Assembly: GCA_016861185.1 (NCBI GenBank)
Contig: BOKW01000003.1
Coordinates: 372,001 to 436,000 of the forward strand
Direction: 5' to 3'
DNA from: Betaproteobacteria bacterium
GTDB taxonomy: Bacteria > Pseudomonadota > Gammaproteobacteria > Burkholderiales > Burkholderiaceae_F
DNA: 64,000 nt
Below, in pieces: positions 28,149-38,961 of this stretch. A model generated the notes under the pieces. It saw nothing but the letters and a program-made list of their open reading frames with translations. It ran no database searches and was not told the origin of the DNA. Position 1 is the first letter of the stretch. Every line of letters begins with the position of its first letter. The position numbers and the translations under genes are program-made.

Positions 28149-28901
28149 ATGGGTGTCGCGCGTCTGCGCTTCTACGAAGAGCTGAACGACTTCCTGGCGC
28201 CGGTTCGGCGCAAGCGCGAGTTCGACTACGCGTTCGCGCGCGCGGCGACGGTGAAGAACGCGATCGAGGCGGTCGGCGTTCCGCACACCGAGGTCGAGCT
28301 GATCCTCGTCGACGGCCGCTCGGTCGACTTTTCGTACCGGCTGCGCGACGGCGACCGCGTCAGCGTCTATCCGGTGTTCGAGGCGTTCGACGTGGCGCCG
28401 CTCGTGCGCGTGCGCGAACGGCCGCTGCGCAACACGCGCTTCGTCGCCGACGCACATCTCGGCGGGCTCGCGTGGCTGCTGCGCATGGCCGGCTTCGACA
28501 CGCTGCACGACAACGCGTACGCGGACGAGGCGATCCGCCGGATCGCCGCGGCCGAAGCGCGCGTGATCCTGACGCGCGACCGCGCGCTGCTCAAATGCCG
28601 CGACGTCACGCACGGCTGCTACGTGCACGCGCTGCAGCCTTCGGCGCAGCTCGGGGAGGTCGTCGAGCGCCTGCAGCTCGCGGCCCGCATGGCGCCGTTC
28701 ACGCGGTGCCTGCACTGCAATCTGCCGCTCGCCGAGGTCGACCGGGACGAGGTCGGGCACCGACTGCCGGAAACGGTTGCGCAGGCCTACACGCGCTTCA
28801 AGACGTGCGCCGGCTGCCGGCGCATCTACTGGGAAGGCAGCCACTGGCGGCGGATGCGCGGCCTGCTCGAGCGGGTCGCGCCGCAAGCGGCTGAGACCTA
28901 G
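28149..28901 (+). CDS. Mut7-C RNAse domain protein with ubiquitin-like N-terminus
   Basis: 250 residues. Residues ~1-85 are a MoaD/ThiS-like beta-grasp domain (Mut7-C ubiquitin type: ELILVDGRSVDFSYRLRDGD). Residues ~95-235 form the Mut7-C PIN-like domain (FVADAHLGGLAWLLRMAGFD, EARVILTRDRALLKC) with a zinc ribbon made by CLHCNLPLAEV and CAGCRRIYWEGSHW. The PIN acidic residues D100 and D146-region TRD are visible, so nuclease activity is plausible but unproven. It is one base downstream of the S9 peptidase gene. Confidence 0.88.
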   Translation: MGVARLRFYEELNDFLAPVRRKREFDYAFARAATVKNAIEAVGVPHTEVELILVDGRSVDFSYRLRDGDRVSVYPVFEAFDVAPLVRVRERPLRNTRFVADAHLGGLAWLLRMAGFDTLHDNAYADEAIRRIAAAEARVILTRDRALLKCRDVTHGCYVHALQPSAQLGEVVERLQLAARMAPFTRCLHCNLPLAEVDRDEVGHRLPETVAQAYTRFKTCAGCRRIYWEGSHWRRMRGLLERVAPQAAET

Positions 28902-29014
28902 GTCGCGCCGGGTTGATCCGCCGCGTTGCGCGCGCGTCGGCGCGAGGATTCGCTTGATCGCGGAGCGGGCCGACGCTTCAATGGCGGTACTCGCCACGGA
29001 ACGCGGAAGAGCGC

Positions 29015-31396
29015 ATGACCGAACCGACCGAGCGCGTCGCGATCATCACCGTGCACGGCGTGGCCGATCAGCGGCCCGGGCAGACCGTGCGCGAGCTGGC
29101 GCGTCTGCTGTGCCACGGCGGCGACGGTGCGCCGCGCTACGTCGAAGGCGAGCTGCACGAGGTCATCGTGCCGGTGAGCCCGCTGGCGCCGGCGCGCGAA
29201 GCGGAGTCCGCCGGCGCGCCGACGGAAGCGTCGAAGCCCAGGCCCGGACGGCCGAGCGACTTCTTTCTCGCGCAACGGGCACGTGCGCCGGACGCCGATC
29301 TGGGCCTTGCGTTGACCGAGCACCTGCTGCGGCGCTACCGTCCCGCCGAGCGCGACGCCCTGTACGAATCGACGCGCATTTCGCTGAAGCGGCGCGAAGA
29401 CGGTACGCCGGTCGATCTGTACGAGCTGTACTGGGCCGACTTCTCGCGGCTGCAGCCCGGCGGCATCCGCGCACTGTCGGCCTCTTATCAGCTCTTCTTC
29501 CATCTCGGCACCCTCGCGCGCGACATCGTCGACCAGGCGGTGCTGGCGACCGGCGGCGGCCGCGCGCTGCGTGCGCTGCAGAAGCTGCACGCGTGGTCGG
29601 CCTGGCTGCTGAAGGGTCCGGCCGCGCTGCTGCAGCTCGCGATGCTGCTGCTGGTCGCGTTCGGGACCGCGGCGCTGGTCCCGCCGGCGCAGCACCGCTT
29701 CGTGCTCGCGCTCGGCGGCGGCGTGGGCGCGGTCGCGCTGGCGATTCTGGCGCTGCTCGCCGCGCAGCGCGCGAACGGCGCCGTGGCGAAATCGCGCGCG
29801 GCCCTACCCTGGGTCGCGGCGGCGGCGGCCGCGACCGCGATCGCTCTGACCGCGATCGCCGCGCCCGGTGCGATCGCCGAACTGTACTTCGCGACGGCGA
29901 TCCTGCTGACGGCAGCGGTGGGCCTTCTGCTGGTGCGCCGTTACGGCGAAACGGTGCGCGGTGTGCGCTCGTTCGGATTCGCCGCCGTCGCCGCGGCCGC
30001 CGTGCTGCTCGCGGTCGATGCCGCGCGCATGCGCGCACACGTCGCCACGCTGTACGAGTGGATGCTGACCGCGGCGTTGCATGCGGGCGAATACCTGCTC
30101 GCCGCGCTGCTGTCCGCCTGGGCGGTGCTGGCGCTCGTGCAGATCGCGGCACTGGTACTCGGTTTCGCGCTCGCGCGTTCGGCCGAGCGCGAACTGGCGG
30201 CTTCGCTCGCGACCGCGCGCATCGGCATGGTCGTATCCACCGCGCTGTTCGCGCTGTTGAGCGTGGTGCTGTGGTCGGTGCTCGCCTACGTGACGGGACT
30301 CGCGCTGAAGGACCTGCTGTTCGAACCGGCCGTCTTCGGCAGCGGTTACCGGTCCGCCGCAATCTTCTTCGAGGCGCAGGTGCAGGACGTGGGCGGCCTG
30401 TTCACGCCGCTGCTCGCGCTGGCCGGGTTGGTCGGCGGCATCGTGCTGGTCGCGCTGGCGCCGTCGCTGCGCGAGGAGATCGCGCCGAGCGCGGACGCGC
30501 GTTCCCCCGTGTGGAGCGCGCGCCTCGGACGCTGGTGGACGCGAGGACGTACCTGGCTCGGCGGGCTGTTCGGTGTGGCCGTTCCGCTCGCCGCGATCGC
30601 GGGCGGCGTCGTCTACCTGCTGTTCCTGCTGGAGAAGTTCTTCGGCGTGCACGGCGCCTTCGAGTGGATCGACGCGCGCGACGAAGTGCTGGTGACGATC
30701 GGCAAGTGGCTCGCCGGCGGCGCCGTGACGATTACCGCGCTCGGCGCGCGCTTCACGCAGACCTTCGGCAAGCTGCGCGTCGCGCTCGATGCGGTGCTCG
30801 ACGTCGACAACTACTTCCGCGATCCGGCCGACTGGCGCCCGCCGCGCGCGCGCATCTTTTCGCGCTACGCCGCCCTGCTCGACTACGTGCGCGCCCGCGA
30901 CTACACCCGCGTCGTGATCATCGCGCATAGCCAGGGCACGGTGATCAGCGCCGACCTGCTGCGCTATCTGCGGCTCACGGACCGCCTGCGAGCGCTGACC
31001 GAAGCGATGCCGATCGCGCTGGTGACCTTGGGTTGCCCGCTGCGCGACCTGTACGCGGCGCGCTTTCCGCTGCTGTACCGGTGGATGAGCGCCGCACCCG
31101 CGTCCTTTGCCGAAGCCGGTCCGCCCGCGGCCGAACTCGGTGTCGCGCACTGGGTCAACGCGTACCGTTCGGGCGACTACGTCGGCCGCGCGCTCTGGAC
31201 GCCGGGCGGCGACGACGCGCTGTTCCGCGTCGCCACCGTCGACGAAGAGCGCCGGGTACGCGCCTCCCGCGCCGGCGACCGCACGGAGTTCTGCCTCGGC
31301 GCCGGCGCACACACGCACTACTTCACGAACGACGCGGTCGCTCTGGCCGTGGAGGTCGACCGCTTGGTCGCGCGACGAATCGGCCTCGCGGGCTGA
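29015..31396 (+). CDS. large membrane protein with alpha/beta-hydrolase-like domain, function unknown
   Basis: 793 residues. The N-terminus VAIITVHGVADQRPGQTVRE resembles the HG oxyanion strand of lipases; residues ~205-560 hold about eight or more hydrophobic helices; the C-terminal third has VVIIAHSQGTVISADLLRYL near residue 633, a typical GHSQG-like nucleophile elbow, followed by LVTLGCPLRDLYAARFPLLY. The hydrolase fold is thus split by a membrane region inserted between its first strand and nucleophile. Related proteins are annotated as hypothetical. Its role, perhaps lipid or ester hydrolysis at the inner membrane, is inference. It converges on dnaJ with a 9-bp gap. Confidence 0.75.
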   Translation: MTEPTERVAIITVHGVADQRPGQTVRELARLLCHGGDGAPRYVEGELHEVIVPVSPLAPAREAESAGAPTEASKPRPGRPSDFFLAQRARAPDADLGLALTEHLLRRYRPAERDALYESTRISLKRREDGTPVDLYELYWADFSRLQPGGIRALSASYQLFFHLGTLARDIVDQAVLATGGGRALRALQKLHAWSAWLLKGPAALLQLAMLLLVAFGTAALVPPAQHRFVLALGGGVGAVALAILALLAAQRANGAVAKSRAALPWVAAAAAATAIALTAIAAPGAIAELYFATAILLTAAVGLLLVRRYGETVRGVRSFGFAAVAAAAVLLAVDAARMRAHVATLYEWMLTAALHAGEYLLAALLSAWAVLALVQIAALVLGFALARSAERELAASLATARIGMVVSTALFALLSVVLWSVLAYVTGLALKDLLFEPAVFGSGYRSAAIFFEAQVQDVGGLFTPLLALAGLVGGIVLVALAPSLREEIAPSADARSPVWSARLGRWWTRGRTWLGGLFGVAVPLAAIAGGVVYLLFLLEKFFGVHGAFEWIDARDEVLVTIGKWLAGGAVTITALGARFTQTFGKLRVALDAVLDVDNYFRDPADWRPPRARIFSRYAALLDYVRARDYTRVVIIAHSQGTVISADLLRYLRLTDRLRALTEAMPIALVTLGCPLRDLYAARFPLLYRWMSAAPASFAEAGPPAAELGVAHWVNAYRSGDYVGRALWTPGGDDALFRVATVDEERRVRASRAGDRTEFCLGAGAHTHYFTNDAVALAVEVDRLVARRIGLAG

Positions 31397-31405
31397 AGGG
31401 CGTCT

Positions 31406-32560
31406 TCACTCTGCGGTGAAGAAACCTTTCATGCGATCCATGAAACCCTTCGTCTGCGGCGAGTGTTTGGCGCCGCCTTCCTGCAGCGACGCGCCGAATT
31501 CGCGCAGCAGCTTCTTCTGCTTTTCCGTGAGCCGCACCGGCGTCTCGACGGTGATGTGACAGTACAGGTCGCCCGGGTAGCTCGAGCGCACGCCCTTGAT
31601 GCCCTTGCCGCGCAGCCGGAAGGTCTTGCCGGTCTGCGTGCCCTCCGGAATGGTCAGGCTCACCTTGCCGTCGAGCGTGGCGACCTCGACATCGCCGCCG
31701 AGCGCCGCGGTGACGATCGACACCGGCACCTCACAGTGCAGGTCGTCGCCGTCGCGCTGAAACACCTCGTGCGGCTTGATGCGGATCTCGACGTACAGAT
31801 CGCCCGGCGGACCGCCGTTCATGCCCGGTTCGCCCTTTCCGGCGAGCCGGATGCGCTGACCCTCGTCGATGCCCGCCGGGATGTTGACCTCGAGCACCTT
31901 GTTCTTCTTGATGCGACCCGCGCCGCCGCACGCCGCGCAGGGGTCGGCGATCACGCGGCCGCTGCCGTGGCAGGTCGGGCAGGTCTGCTGGATCGAGAAG
32001 AAGCCCTGCGTCATCCGCACGGCGCCGCTGCCGCCGCAGGTCGAGCACGTGCGCGGCTTCGTGCCGGGCTTGGCGCCGCTGCCGTCACAGGTCTCGCAGT
32101 TCTCCCAGCTCGGCACGCGGATGTCGGTCGCGAAGCCGCGCGCGGCCTGCTCCAGCGTGATCTCCATGTTGTAGCGGAGGTCGGCGCCGCGATAGGCGTT
32201 GCTGCGCCCGCCGCCCGCACGAGCGCCGAAGATGTCGCCGAAGATGTCGCCGAAGGCGTCGGCGAAGCTGCCGAAGCCCTGCGCGCCCGCGAAGCCGCCG
32301 GCGCCGGCCGCCGCGCTGGCGTCCACGCCGGCATGCCCGAAGCGGTCGTAGGCCGCGCGCTTGGAGGCGTCGGACAGGATCTCGTACGCCTCCTTGACCT
32401 CCTTGAACTTCTCCTCGGCCTCCTTCGCCCCGGCGCCATCCTTGCCCTGGTTGCGGTCCGGGTGGTACTTCATCGCCAGCTTGCGATACGCCTTCTTGAT
32501 CTCCTCTTCGGAGGCGTTCTTCGCAACGCCGAGCACGTCGTAGTAGTCGCGTTTGGCCAT
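31406..32560 (-). CDS. dnaJ: chaperone DnaJ
   Basis: 384 residues. J domain with the essential HPD ([20 protein letters not shown]), Gly/Phe-rich linker ([20 protein letters not shown]), four CxxCxGxG zinc repeats ([42 protein letters not shown]) and the C-terminal substrate-binding barrels. It stimulates DnaK ATPase and delivers clients. Gene order grpE-dnaK-dnaJ on the minus strand is the standard operon. Confidence 0.97.
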   Translation of the reverse strand: MAKRDYYDVLGVAKNASEEEIKKAYRKLAMKYHPDRNQGKDGAGAKEAEEKFKEVKEAYEILSDASKRAAYDRFGHAGVDASAAAGAGGFAGAQGFGSFADAFGDIFGDIFGARAGGGRSNAYRGADLRYNMEITLEQAARGFATDIRVPSWENCETCDGSGAKPGTKPRTCSTCGGSGAVRMTQGFFSIQQTCPTCHGSGRVIADPCAACGGAGRIKKNKVLEVNIPAGIDEGQRIRLAGKGEPGMNGGPPGDLYVEIRIKPHEVFQRDGDDLHCEVPVSIVTAALGGDVEVATLDGKVSLTIPEGTQTGKTFRLRGKGIKGVRSSYPGDLYCHITVETPVRLTEKQKKLLREFGASLQEGGAKHSPQTKGFMDRMKGFFTAE

Positions 32561-32589
32561 CGTCAGTTCAAGACTTCATCACGCACAAA

Positions 32590-32633
32590 CGCCGAGCCGA
32601 GCGAACGACGGCGTCGTCCGCTCCGACTCGGCG
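32590..32633 (-). other. dnaK-dnaJ intercistronic hairpin
   Basis: The 94-bp gap contains an imperfect inverted repeat (CGCCGAGCCGAGCG... and ...CGCTCCGACTCGGCG) with an inner ACGACGGCGTCGT palindrome. There is no T-run, so it is more likely an mRNA processing or partial attenuation structure than a full terminator. Such hairpins can lower dnaJ relative to dnaK. Confidence 0.4.
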
Positions 32634-32654
32634 CGAAACCAGGCGTCCGACGCG

Positions 32655-34607
<1,953 letters not shown>

Positions 34608-34680
34608 AGTCCCCTCTGCTGAATCCGAAAACTGCCGGTAAACCGAACTGCCGCTTACTTGAGGCTGCGCCGGAGCGCTT

Positions 34681-35271
34681 TCAAGCGCCGTTGCCGCGCG
34701 CGGCCGTGGCTTCCTCGCCCCGCGCAACCGTCACGAGCGCGGGCCGCAGCACCCGCTCGGCGATCATCCAGCCCTTCTGCAGGACGGTGACGACGTGGTT
34801 GGGAGGGCAGCCTTCGGCTGCGGGCACCGTCGAGATCGCCTGGTGCCGGTGCGGGTCGAACTTCTCGCCCTTGGGGTCGATTTCGGTGAGCCGGCTCTTC
34901 TCGAAGGCCGATCTCAACTGCCGCAGCGTCAGTTCGACGCCCTGGCGCATCGACTCGACCGTGGCGTTGTTGGTTTCGAGCGCCTTTTCCAGGCTGTCCA
35001 TCACGGGCACGAGATCCTCGGCGAAGGACTCGATCGCAAACTTGTGCGCCCTGGCGATATCCTCCTGCGCGCGGCGGCGGACGTTCTCGGTTTCGGCCTT
35101 CGCGCGCAGGAACAGCTCGTAGTTTTCGTTCGCCTTGGCGAGTGCGGCCTGCAGTTCCTTTTCGACCTCGGCCACGCTAGCCGACGGCAATGCCGCCGGC
35201 TCTGTTTGGCCCCCTCCGGCCGGCGCGGCGGCCGTACTCTCGACCTCCGGAGTCCGCTCCGGTTCCGCCAT
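34681..35271 (-). CDS. grpE: nucleotide exchange factor GrpE
   Basis: 196 residues. Acidic, disordered N-terminus, long coiled coil ([20 protein letters not shown], then [20 protein letters not shown]) and C-terminal beta domain ([40 protein letters not shown]). Releases ADP from DnaK. The start at 35271 follows the strong site GGAGGAATC; a Met ten codons upstream would place the ribosome-binding site inside the gene. A sigma-32-like promoter is 55-80 bp upstream. Confidence 0.95.
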   Translation of the reverse strand: MAEPERTPEVESTAAAPAGGGQTEPAALPSASVAEVEKELQAALAKANENYELFLRAKAETENVRRRAQEDIARAHKFAIESFAEDLVPVMDSLEKALETNNATVESMRQGVELTLRQLRSAFEKSRLTEIDPKGEKFDPHRHQAISTVPAAEGCPPNHVVTVLQKGWMIAERVLRPALVTVARGEEATAARGNGA

Positions 35272-35324
35272 GATTCCTCCGTATTCCCTCGTTCTGGACA
35301 AAGCAAATCAACGACTTGGGCCAC

Positions 35325-35351
35325 ATTGGGGGCATGACGGCCGATTTCAAG
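35325..35351 (-). promoter_or_regulatory. sigma-32 (RpoH) heat-shock promoter of grpE-dnaK-dnaJ
   Basis: On the minus strand CTTGAAA (35345-35351) is followed after 12 bp by CCCCCAAT (35325-35332). The E. coli RpoH consensus is CTTGAAA, 11-16 bp, CCCCAT-T, so the -35 is perfect and the -10 close. It predicts a start about 45 bp before grpE. No CIRCE inverted repeat (TTAGCACTC-N9-GAGTGCTAA) is visible here despite hrcA in the window. Confidence 0.75.
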
Positions 35352-35470
35352 CCGCTTGCAGGGTGGCCCGCCGCGCGAACAACTCGTTACACAGTCGGGC
35401 CTTCGGCCGTCGCCGGCGGCGCCGGGCCCCGCGTTGATTCGCGCAGGTTCAACACGCACAGGAGTTCATC

Positions 35471-36226
35471 GTGAACGAGGCTTCATCGACTGCATCGCGC
35501 GCCGCGCCCGCGAAACTGCACCCGTTGCTGGTCGCTGCCGCGCTGTCCGTGATCGGCGCGAGCGCGCTCGCCGCCGTTGCGCTGATCAACGGCCACGTCG
35601 CGGCGCGCCACTTGGCCGGGGCCGAACAGGCCGTCGTCGCCTCCGCGCCCGCGCCGCAGACGCCGGCCGCCGCGGACGCGGCGCCGCCTCCGACCGTCGC
35701 TGCACCCGCGCCCGCTTCGAAACCGGCAGCGCCCAAGCGCGTGGCCAAACCCGCGCCCGCGCCGGTGGCGGCCGCAACGCCGGCCACGACCACGGTGCCC
35801 GCCGCACCGATGCCTCCGCCACCGGCAGCGCCGGTCTGCCGCGACTGCGGCACGGTTACCGCGATTCGCGAAGTGCAAACGCCGGGCAGCGCGAACGGCG
35901 TCGGCGCGATCGCCGGCGGCGTGGTTGGCGGCGTGATCGGCAACCAGATCGGCAAGGGCAGCGGCCGCGACGCGGCGCGCATCCTCGGTGCGATCGGCGG
36001 CGCGGTCGCCGGCCACCAGATCGAGAAGCACGCCCGCACGACCACCCGCTACGACATCGAGGTCCGCATGGACGACGGCCAACTGCGGACGATCAGCCGC
36101 AGCACGCCGCCCGAGCTTCGCATCGGCGATGCCGTGCGCCTGCAAGACGACACGCTGCTGCTGCACGACGGCCGCCCGGTCGCCGAGCGCCCGCAGCCGG
36201 CGCCCCTCGATCGCGGCGGCGCCTGA
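35471..36226 (+). CDS. glycine-zipper 2TM domain envelope protein
   Basis: 251 residues. One N-terminal TM segment (HPLLVAAALSVIGASALAAV), a long Ala/Pro-rich periplasmic linker, CRDCGTVTAIREVQT, then a glycine zipper (GVGAIAGGVVGGVIGNQIGK, and ILGAIGGAVAGHQIEK) of the 2TM/Rick_17kDa/SlyB type, and a C-terminal beta region (YDIEVRMDDGQLRTISRSTP, LRIGDAVRLQDDTL). Probable inner-membrane-anchored protein spanning toward the outer membrane; role likely structural or stress related by family. It is divergent from grpE. The next gene is a zipper-less paralogue. Confidence 0.82.
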   Translation: MNEASSTASRAAPAKLHPLLVAAALSVIGASALAAVALINGHVAARHLAGAEQAVVASAPAPQTPAAADAAPPPTVAAPAPASKPAAPKRVAKPAPAPVAAATPATTTVPAAPMPPPPAAPVCRDCGTVTAIREVQTPGSANGVGAIAGGVVGGVIGNQIGKGSGRDAARILGAIGGAVAGHQIEKHARTTTRYDIEVRMDDGQLRTISRSTPPELRIGDAVRLQDDTLLLHDGRPVAERPQPAPLDRGGA

Positions 36227-36374
36227 CCCGGCGTCGCGCGCACACAACGGCAGCCGATCGGCCGCCGTTGGCATCCCGCTCTACGCGACGGTGCCTAGAG
36301 CAAGCGTTCTCGCCGGAACGCGTGATCGGATGATCTTCCGTCGGTCCTCACGCGGCCGTCACAATCCGGCCGCC

Positions 36375-36779
36375 ATGACCGTCTTTCCCGACACCCAGGC
36401 CGTCGCGCTCCAGGATTCGCGCCGCCCCGTCGCGCGCGAGAGCTTCCTGAGCCAGACACCGCTCGCACTGATGGCGATCGTCGCGGTCGCGGCGATCGTG
36501 GCGGTCAACACCGCCGAAACCCCGGAATCACCCGTCGCGAACCCCGCACCGGGATCGCGACCGGCCGCGGCGCCGGCATCCTGCGCCGACTGCGGCGAAA
36601 TCGTCTCGATCAGGCCGATCCCGGCCGCCGAACTGGGTGCGGCGGGGTCCGAGCACGGCTACGCGCTTGAAGTGCGGATGAACGACGGCTCGCTGCGCAT
36701 CGTCAAGCAGTTGGCGAGCAGCTTCCAGGTCGGCGACCGCGTTCGCCTCAACGGCAACGCGTTGACGGTCGGCGGCTAG
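36375..36779 (+). CDS. membrane-anchored protein, zipper-less paralogue of the preceding gene
   Basis: 134 residues: TM segment ([15 protein letters not shown]), short Pro/Ala linker, then [13 protein letters not shown] and [33 protein letters not shown]. These strings align with CRDCGTVTAIREV, YDIEVRMDDGQLRTIS and LRIGDAVRLQDDTL in the gene upstream, in the same order, while the glycine zipper between them is absent. Start uncertain: an in-frame ATG at 36330 would add 15 residues, and no clear ribosome-binding site distinguishes them. Its stop shares a CTAG palindrome with the convergent hemH stop. Confidence 0.7.
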   Translation: MTVFPDTQAVALQDSRRPVARESFLSQTPLALMAIVAVAAIVAVNTAETPESPVANPAPGSRPAAAPASCADCGEIVSIRPIPAAELGAAGSEHGYALEVRMNDGSLRIVKQLASSFQVGDRVRLNGNALTVGG

Positions 36780-37888
36780 CGGCACGCCCCGAGAAGCCGC
36801 GCCTGCGCGCGGCTCTTTTCCGCCTGCGCTTCGCGGCGGGCGCGATCGGCACGCGCGACGGGCCATCCCTGCAGATGTTGCGCGGCCAGGTCGGTCAACG
36901 CGCGGATGAAGTCCGGCCGGTCGTTCAGGCAGGCGATGTAGTGGAACTGCTTGCCGCCCGCGGACAGGAACGTCTGCTTTCCTTCCTGCGCGATCTCTTC
37001 GAGCGTCTCCAGACAATCGGCGACGAAGCCCGGGCATATCACGTCGACGCGCGCCGTACCCTGCCGCGCCAGCGCTTGCAGCGTCGGTGCGGTATACGGC
37101 TGCAGCCATTCGGCCCGGCCGAAGCGCGATTGGAACGTCACGAGGTATTCGTCTTTCGCCAGTCCGAGCGCTTCGGCGAGCAGGCGTCCGGTCTTCTGGC
37201 ATTCGCAGTGATACGGATCGCCCAGTTCCAGCACCCGCTTGGGCACGCCGTGGAAGCTCATCACCAGCTTGCCGCCTTCGTCCGGCGCGCGGCCGTGCCT
37301 GCTCCAGTACGCGAGCACGCTGTTCTTCAGCGCCTCGACGTACCCGGGATGGTCGTGGAAGTGCCGGACCGTGCGCAACTCGGGCACGTTGCGCGTGCGC
37401 GCGAGCACTGCGCTCACCGCGTCGAACGCCGAAGCGGTCGTGCTGCCCGAGTACTGCGGATACAGCGGCAGCACGAGGATGCGCTCCGTCTGCGCAGCGC
37501 GCAGCTCGGTCAGCACCGACGCGATCGACGGCTCGCCGTAGCGCATCGCCAGGCGCACGTCGACGTCGAATCCGCGCTCGCCGAGGTAGCCGCGCAGCAG
37601 CAGCGCCTGCTGCTCCGAGTGCACCTTGAGCGGCGAGCCGCGCGGCGTCCAGATCATCGCGTACTTGGCCGCCGACTTGCGCGGACGCAGGGTCAGCACG
37701 AGCCCGTAGAGGATCGGCCACCACAGCAGCCGTGGAATCTCGACGACGCGCGGATCGGACAGAAACTCGCGCAGGTACTTGCGCAAAGCGCCGGCGGTCG
37801 GCGCCCCCGGCGTACCGAGGTTGACCAGCAGCACCGCGGTGCGGCCGGGCGTTCCATGGGTGTACGGGGGTTCCGGAAGGAAGGACAT
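36776..37888 (-). CDS. hemH: ferrochelatase
   Basis: 370 residues. Inserts Fe2+ into protoporphyrin IX, the last step of haem synthesis. Family motifs: [37 protein letters not shown], the ferrochelatase signature [20 protein letters not shown] with the catalytic His, [17 protein letters not shown] and the metal-site Glu in [15 protein letters not shown]. Start at 37888 (MSFLPEPPY) was preferred to one 32 codons upstream with no conserved residues. Next to the heat-shock genes and nadK/hrcA, a common betaproteobacterial neighbourhood. Confidence 0.95.
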   Translation of the reverse strand: MSFLPEPPYTHGTPGRTAVLLVNLGTPGAPTAGALRKYLREFLSDPRVVEIPRLLWWPILYGLVLTLRPRKSAAKYAMIWTPRGSPLKVHSEQQALLLRGYLGERGFDVDVRLAMRYGEPSIASVLTELRAAQTERILVLPLYPQYSGSTTASAFDAVSAVLARTRNVPELRTVRHFHDHPGYVEALKNSVLAYWSRHGRAPDEGGKLVMSFHGVPKRVLELGDPYHCECQKTGRLLAEALGLAKDEYLVTFQSRFGRAEWLQPYTAPTLQALARQGTARVDVICPGFVADCLETLEEIAQEGKQTFLSAGGKQFHYIACLNDRPDFIRALTDLAAQHLQGWPVARADRARREAQAEKSRAQARLLGACR

Positions 37889-38078
37889 CGCGGGAATCGG
37901 GCGGCGGCCGCATGTTATCGCCCTACCGTTCATGCCCCGAATGCGGCCGCCGAGCGGCAAATCGTCGCACTCGTTCGCTCGCACTAGCGCATTGCCGGTA
38001 CATCATGCCCATGCCACATTTGCGCGATCCGAGAACGCAGGGAAATAATCCCCACGACCGCCTGAAAGCCTCGACGCC

Positions 38079-38939
38079 TTGAGTCCGCCTTCCCAGCCGT
38101 CGCGCGCCGACGTTCTGCTCAACGAGTCGCTGACGATCATGGCGCCGCTGGTGCGCGCGCTGATCGCGCACGGGGTGACCTATCCGCAGTTCGCGCAGGC
38201 CTTGAAGCAGGTCTTCCTCGAAGCGGCGCGCGCCGAGCTTGCGCAGCACGGCAAGAAGCCCTCGGACTCCGCACTGAGTCTGCGCTCGGGCGTGCATCGC
38301 AAGGACGTCCGCGCCTTCACCGAACGCGGCGCCTTGAAACCCAGCGGCAACCGCACGCTGTCGATGGCATCGCTGGTCTTCGCGAAGTGGAGCCGGGACG
38401 CGGCCTACGTCGGCGCCGACGGCGCACCCCGGCCGCTGCCGCTGCGCTCTCGCGCCGCGGACGAGTTGTCCTTCGAGACACTGACCTGGTCGATCTCGAA
38501 GGACTTCCATCCGCGCTCGATCCTCGACGAGCTGGTGCGGCTGAACCTCGCCGCGGTCGAGGGCGAAACGGTGCGGCTGAAGGCCGAAGCCTTCGTGCCG
38601 ACCGAGGCGTTCACCGATCTTGCCCACTACTTCGGGGCCAACCTGCGCGATCACGCTGCCGCCAGCGCCGACAACCTGCTGCGCGCCGGCCGGCAGCAGC
38701 CGCCGCGCTTCCTCGAGCGCGCGACCTTCGCCGACGGCCTGACCGAAGCCTCGATCGAAGGGCTCGACCGGCTCGCGCGCCAGATCTGGGCCGATGCGGC
38801 CAAACGCATGTACGAAGCCGCAGCGCAGCACGTCGAAGCCGATGCGAGCGCGCCGCCCGAGCAGGCGAACCGGCGCATGCGTTTCGGCATCTACTTCTAT
38901 TCGGAGCCGGTGCCTCCGTCCGCCGAGGGCGACGGCTGA
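38079..38939 (+). CDS. DUF6502 family protein
   Basis: 286 residues, soluble. N-terminal region looks like a helix-turn-helix (LVRALIAHGVTYPQFAQALK, SALSLRSGVHRKDVRAFTER), then a family-specific domain with FETLTWSISKDFHPRSILDE and a C-terminal RMRFGIYFYSEP. The family is known only as DUF6502; DNA binding is suggested by the N-terminus. The TTG start at 38079 gives the usual family N-terminus ADVLLNESLTIMAPLVRALI; an ATG 60 bp downstream is possible. A DUF5666 lipoprotein follows after 22 bp, an association that looks like a conserved pair. Confidence 0.83.
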   Translation: MSPPSQPSRADVLLNESLTIMAPLVRALIAHGVTYPQFAQALKQVFLEAARAELAQHGKKPSDSALSLRSGVHRKDVRAFTERGALKPSGNRTLSMASLVFAKWSRDAAYVGADGAPRPLPLRSRAADELSFETLTWSISKDFHPRSILDELVRLNLAAVEGETVRLKAEAFVPTEAFTDLAHYFGANLRDHAAASADNLLRAGRQQPPRFLERATFADGLTEASIEGLDRLARQIWADAAKRMYEAAAQHVEADASAPPEQANRRMRFGIYFYSEPVPPSAEGDG

Positions 38940-38961
38940 GCGACCGGCGGCAGGACCGACG

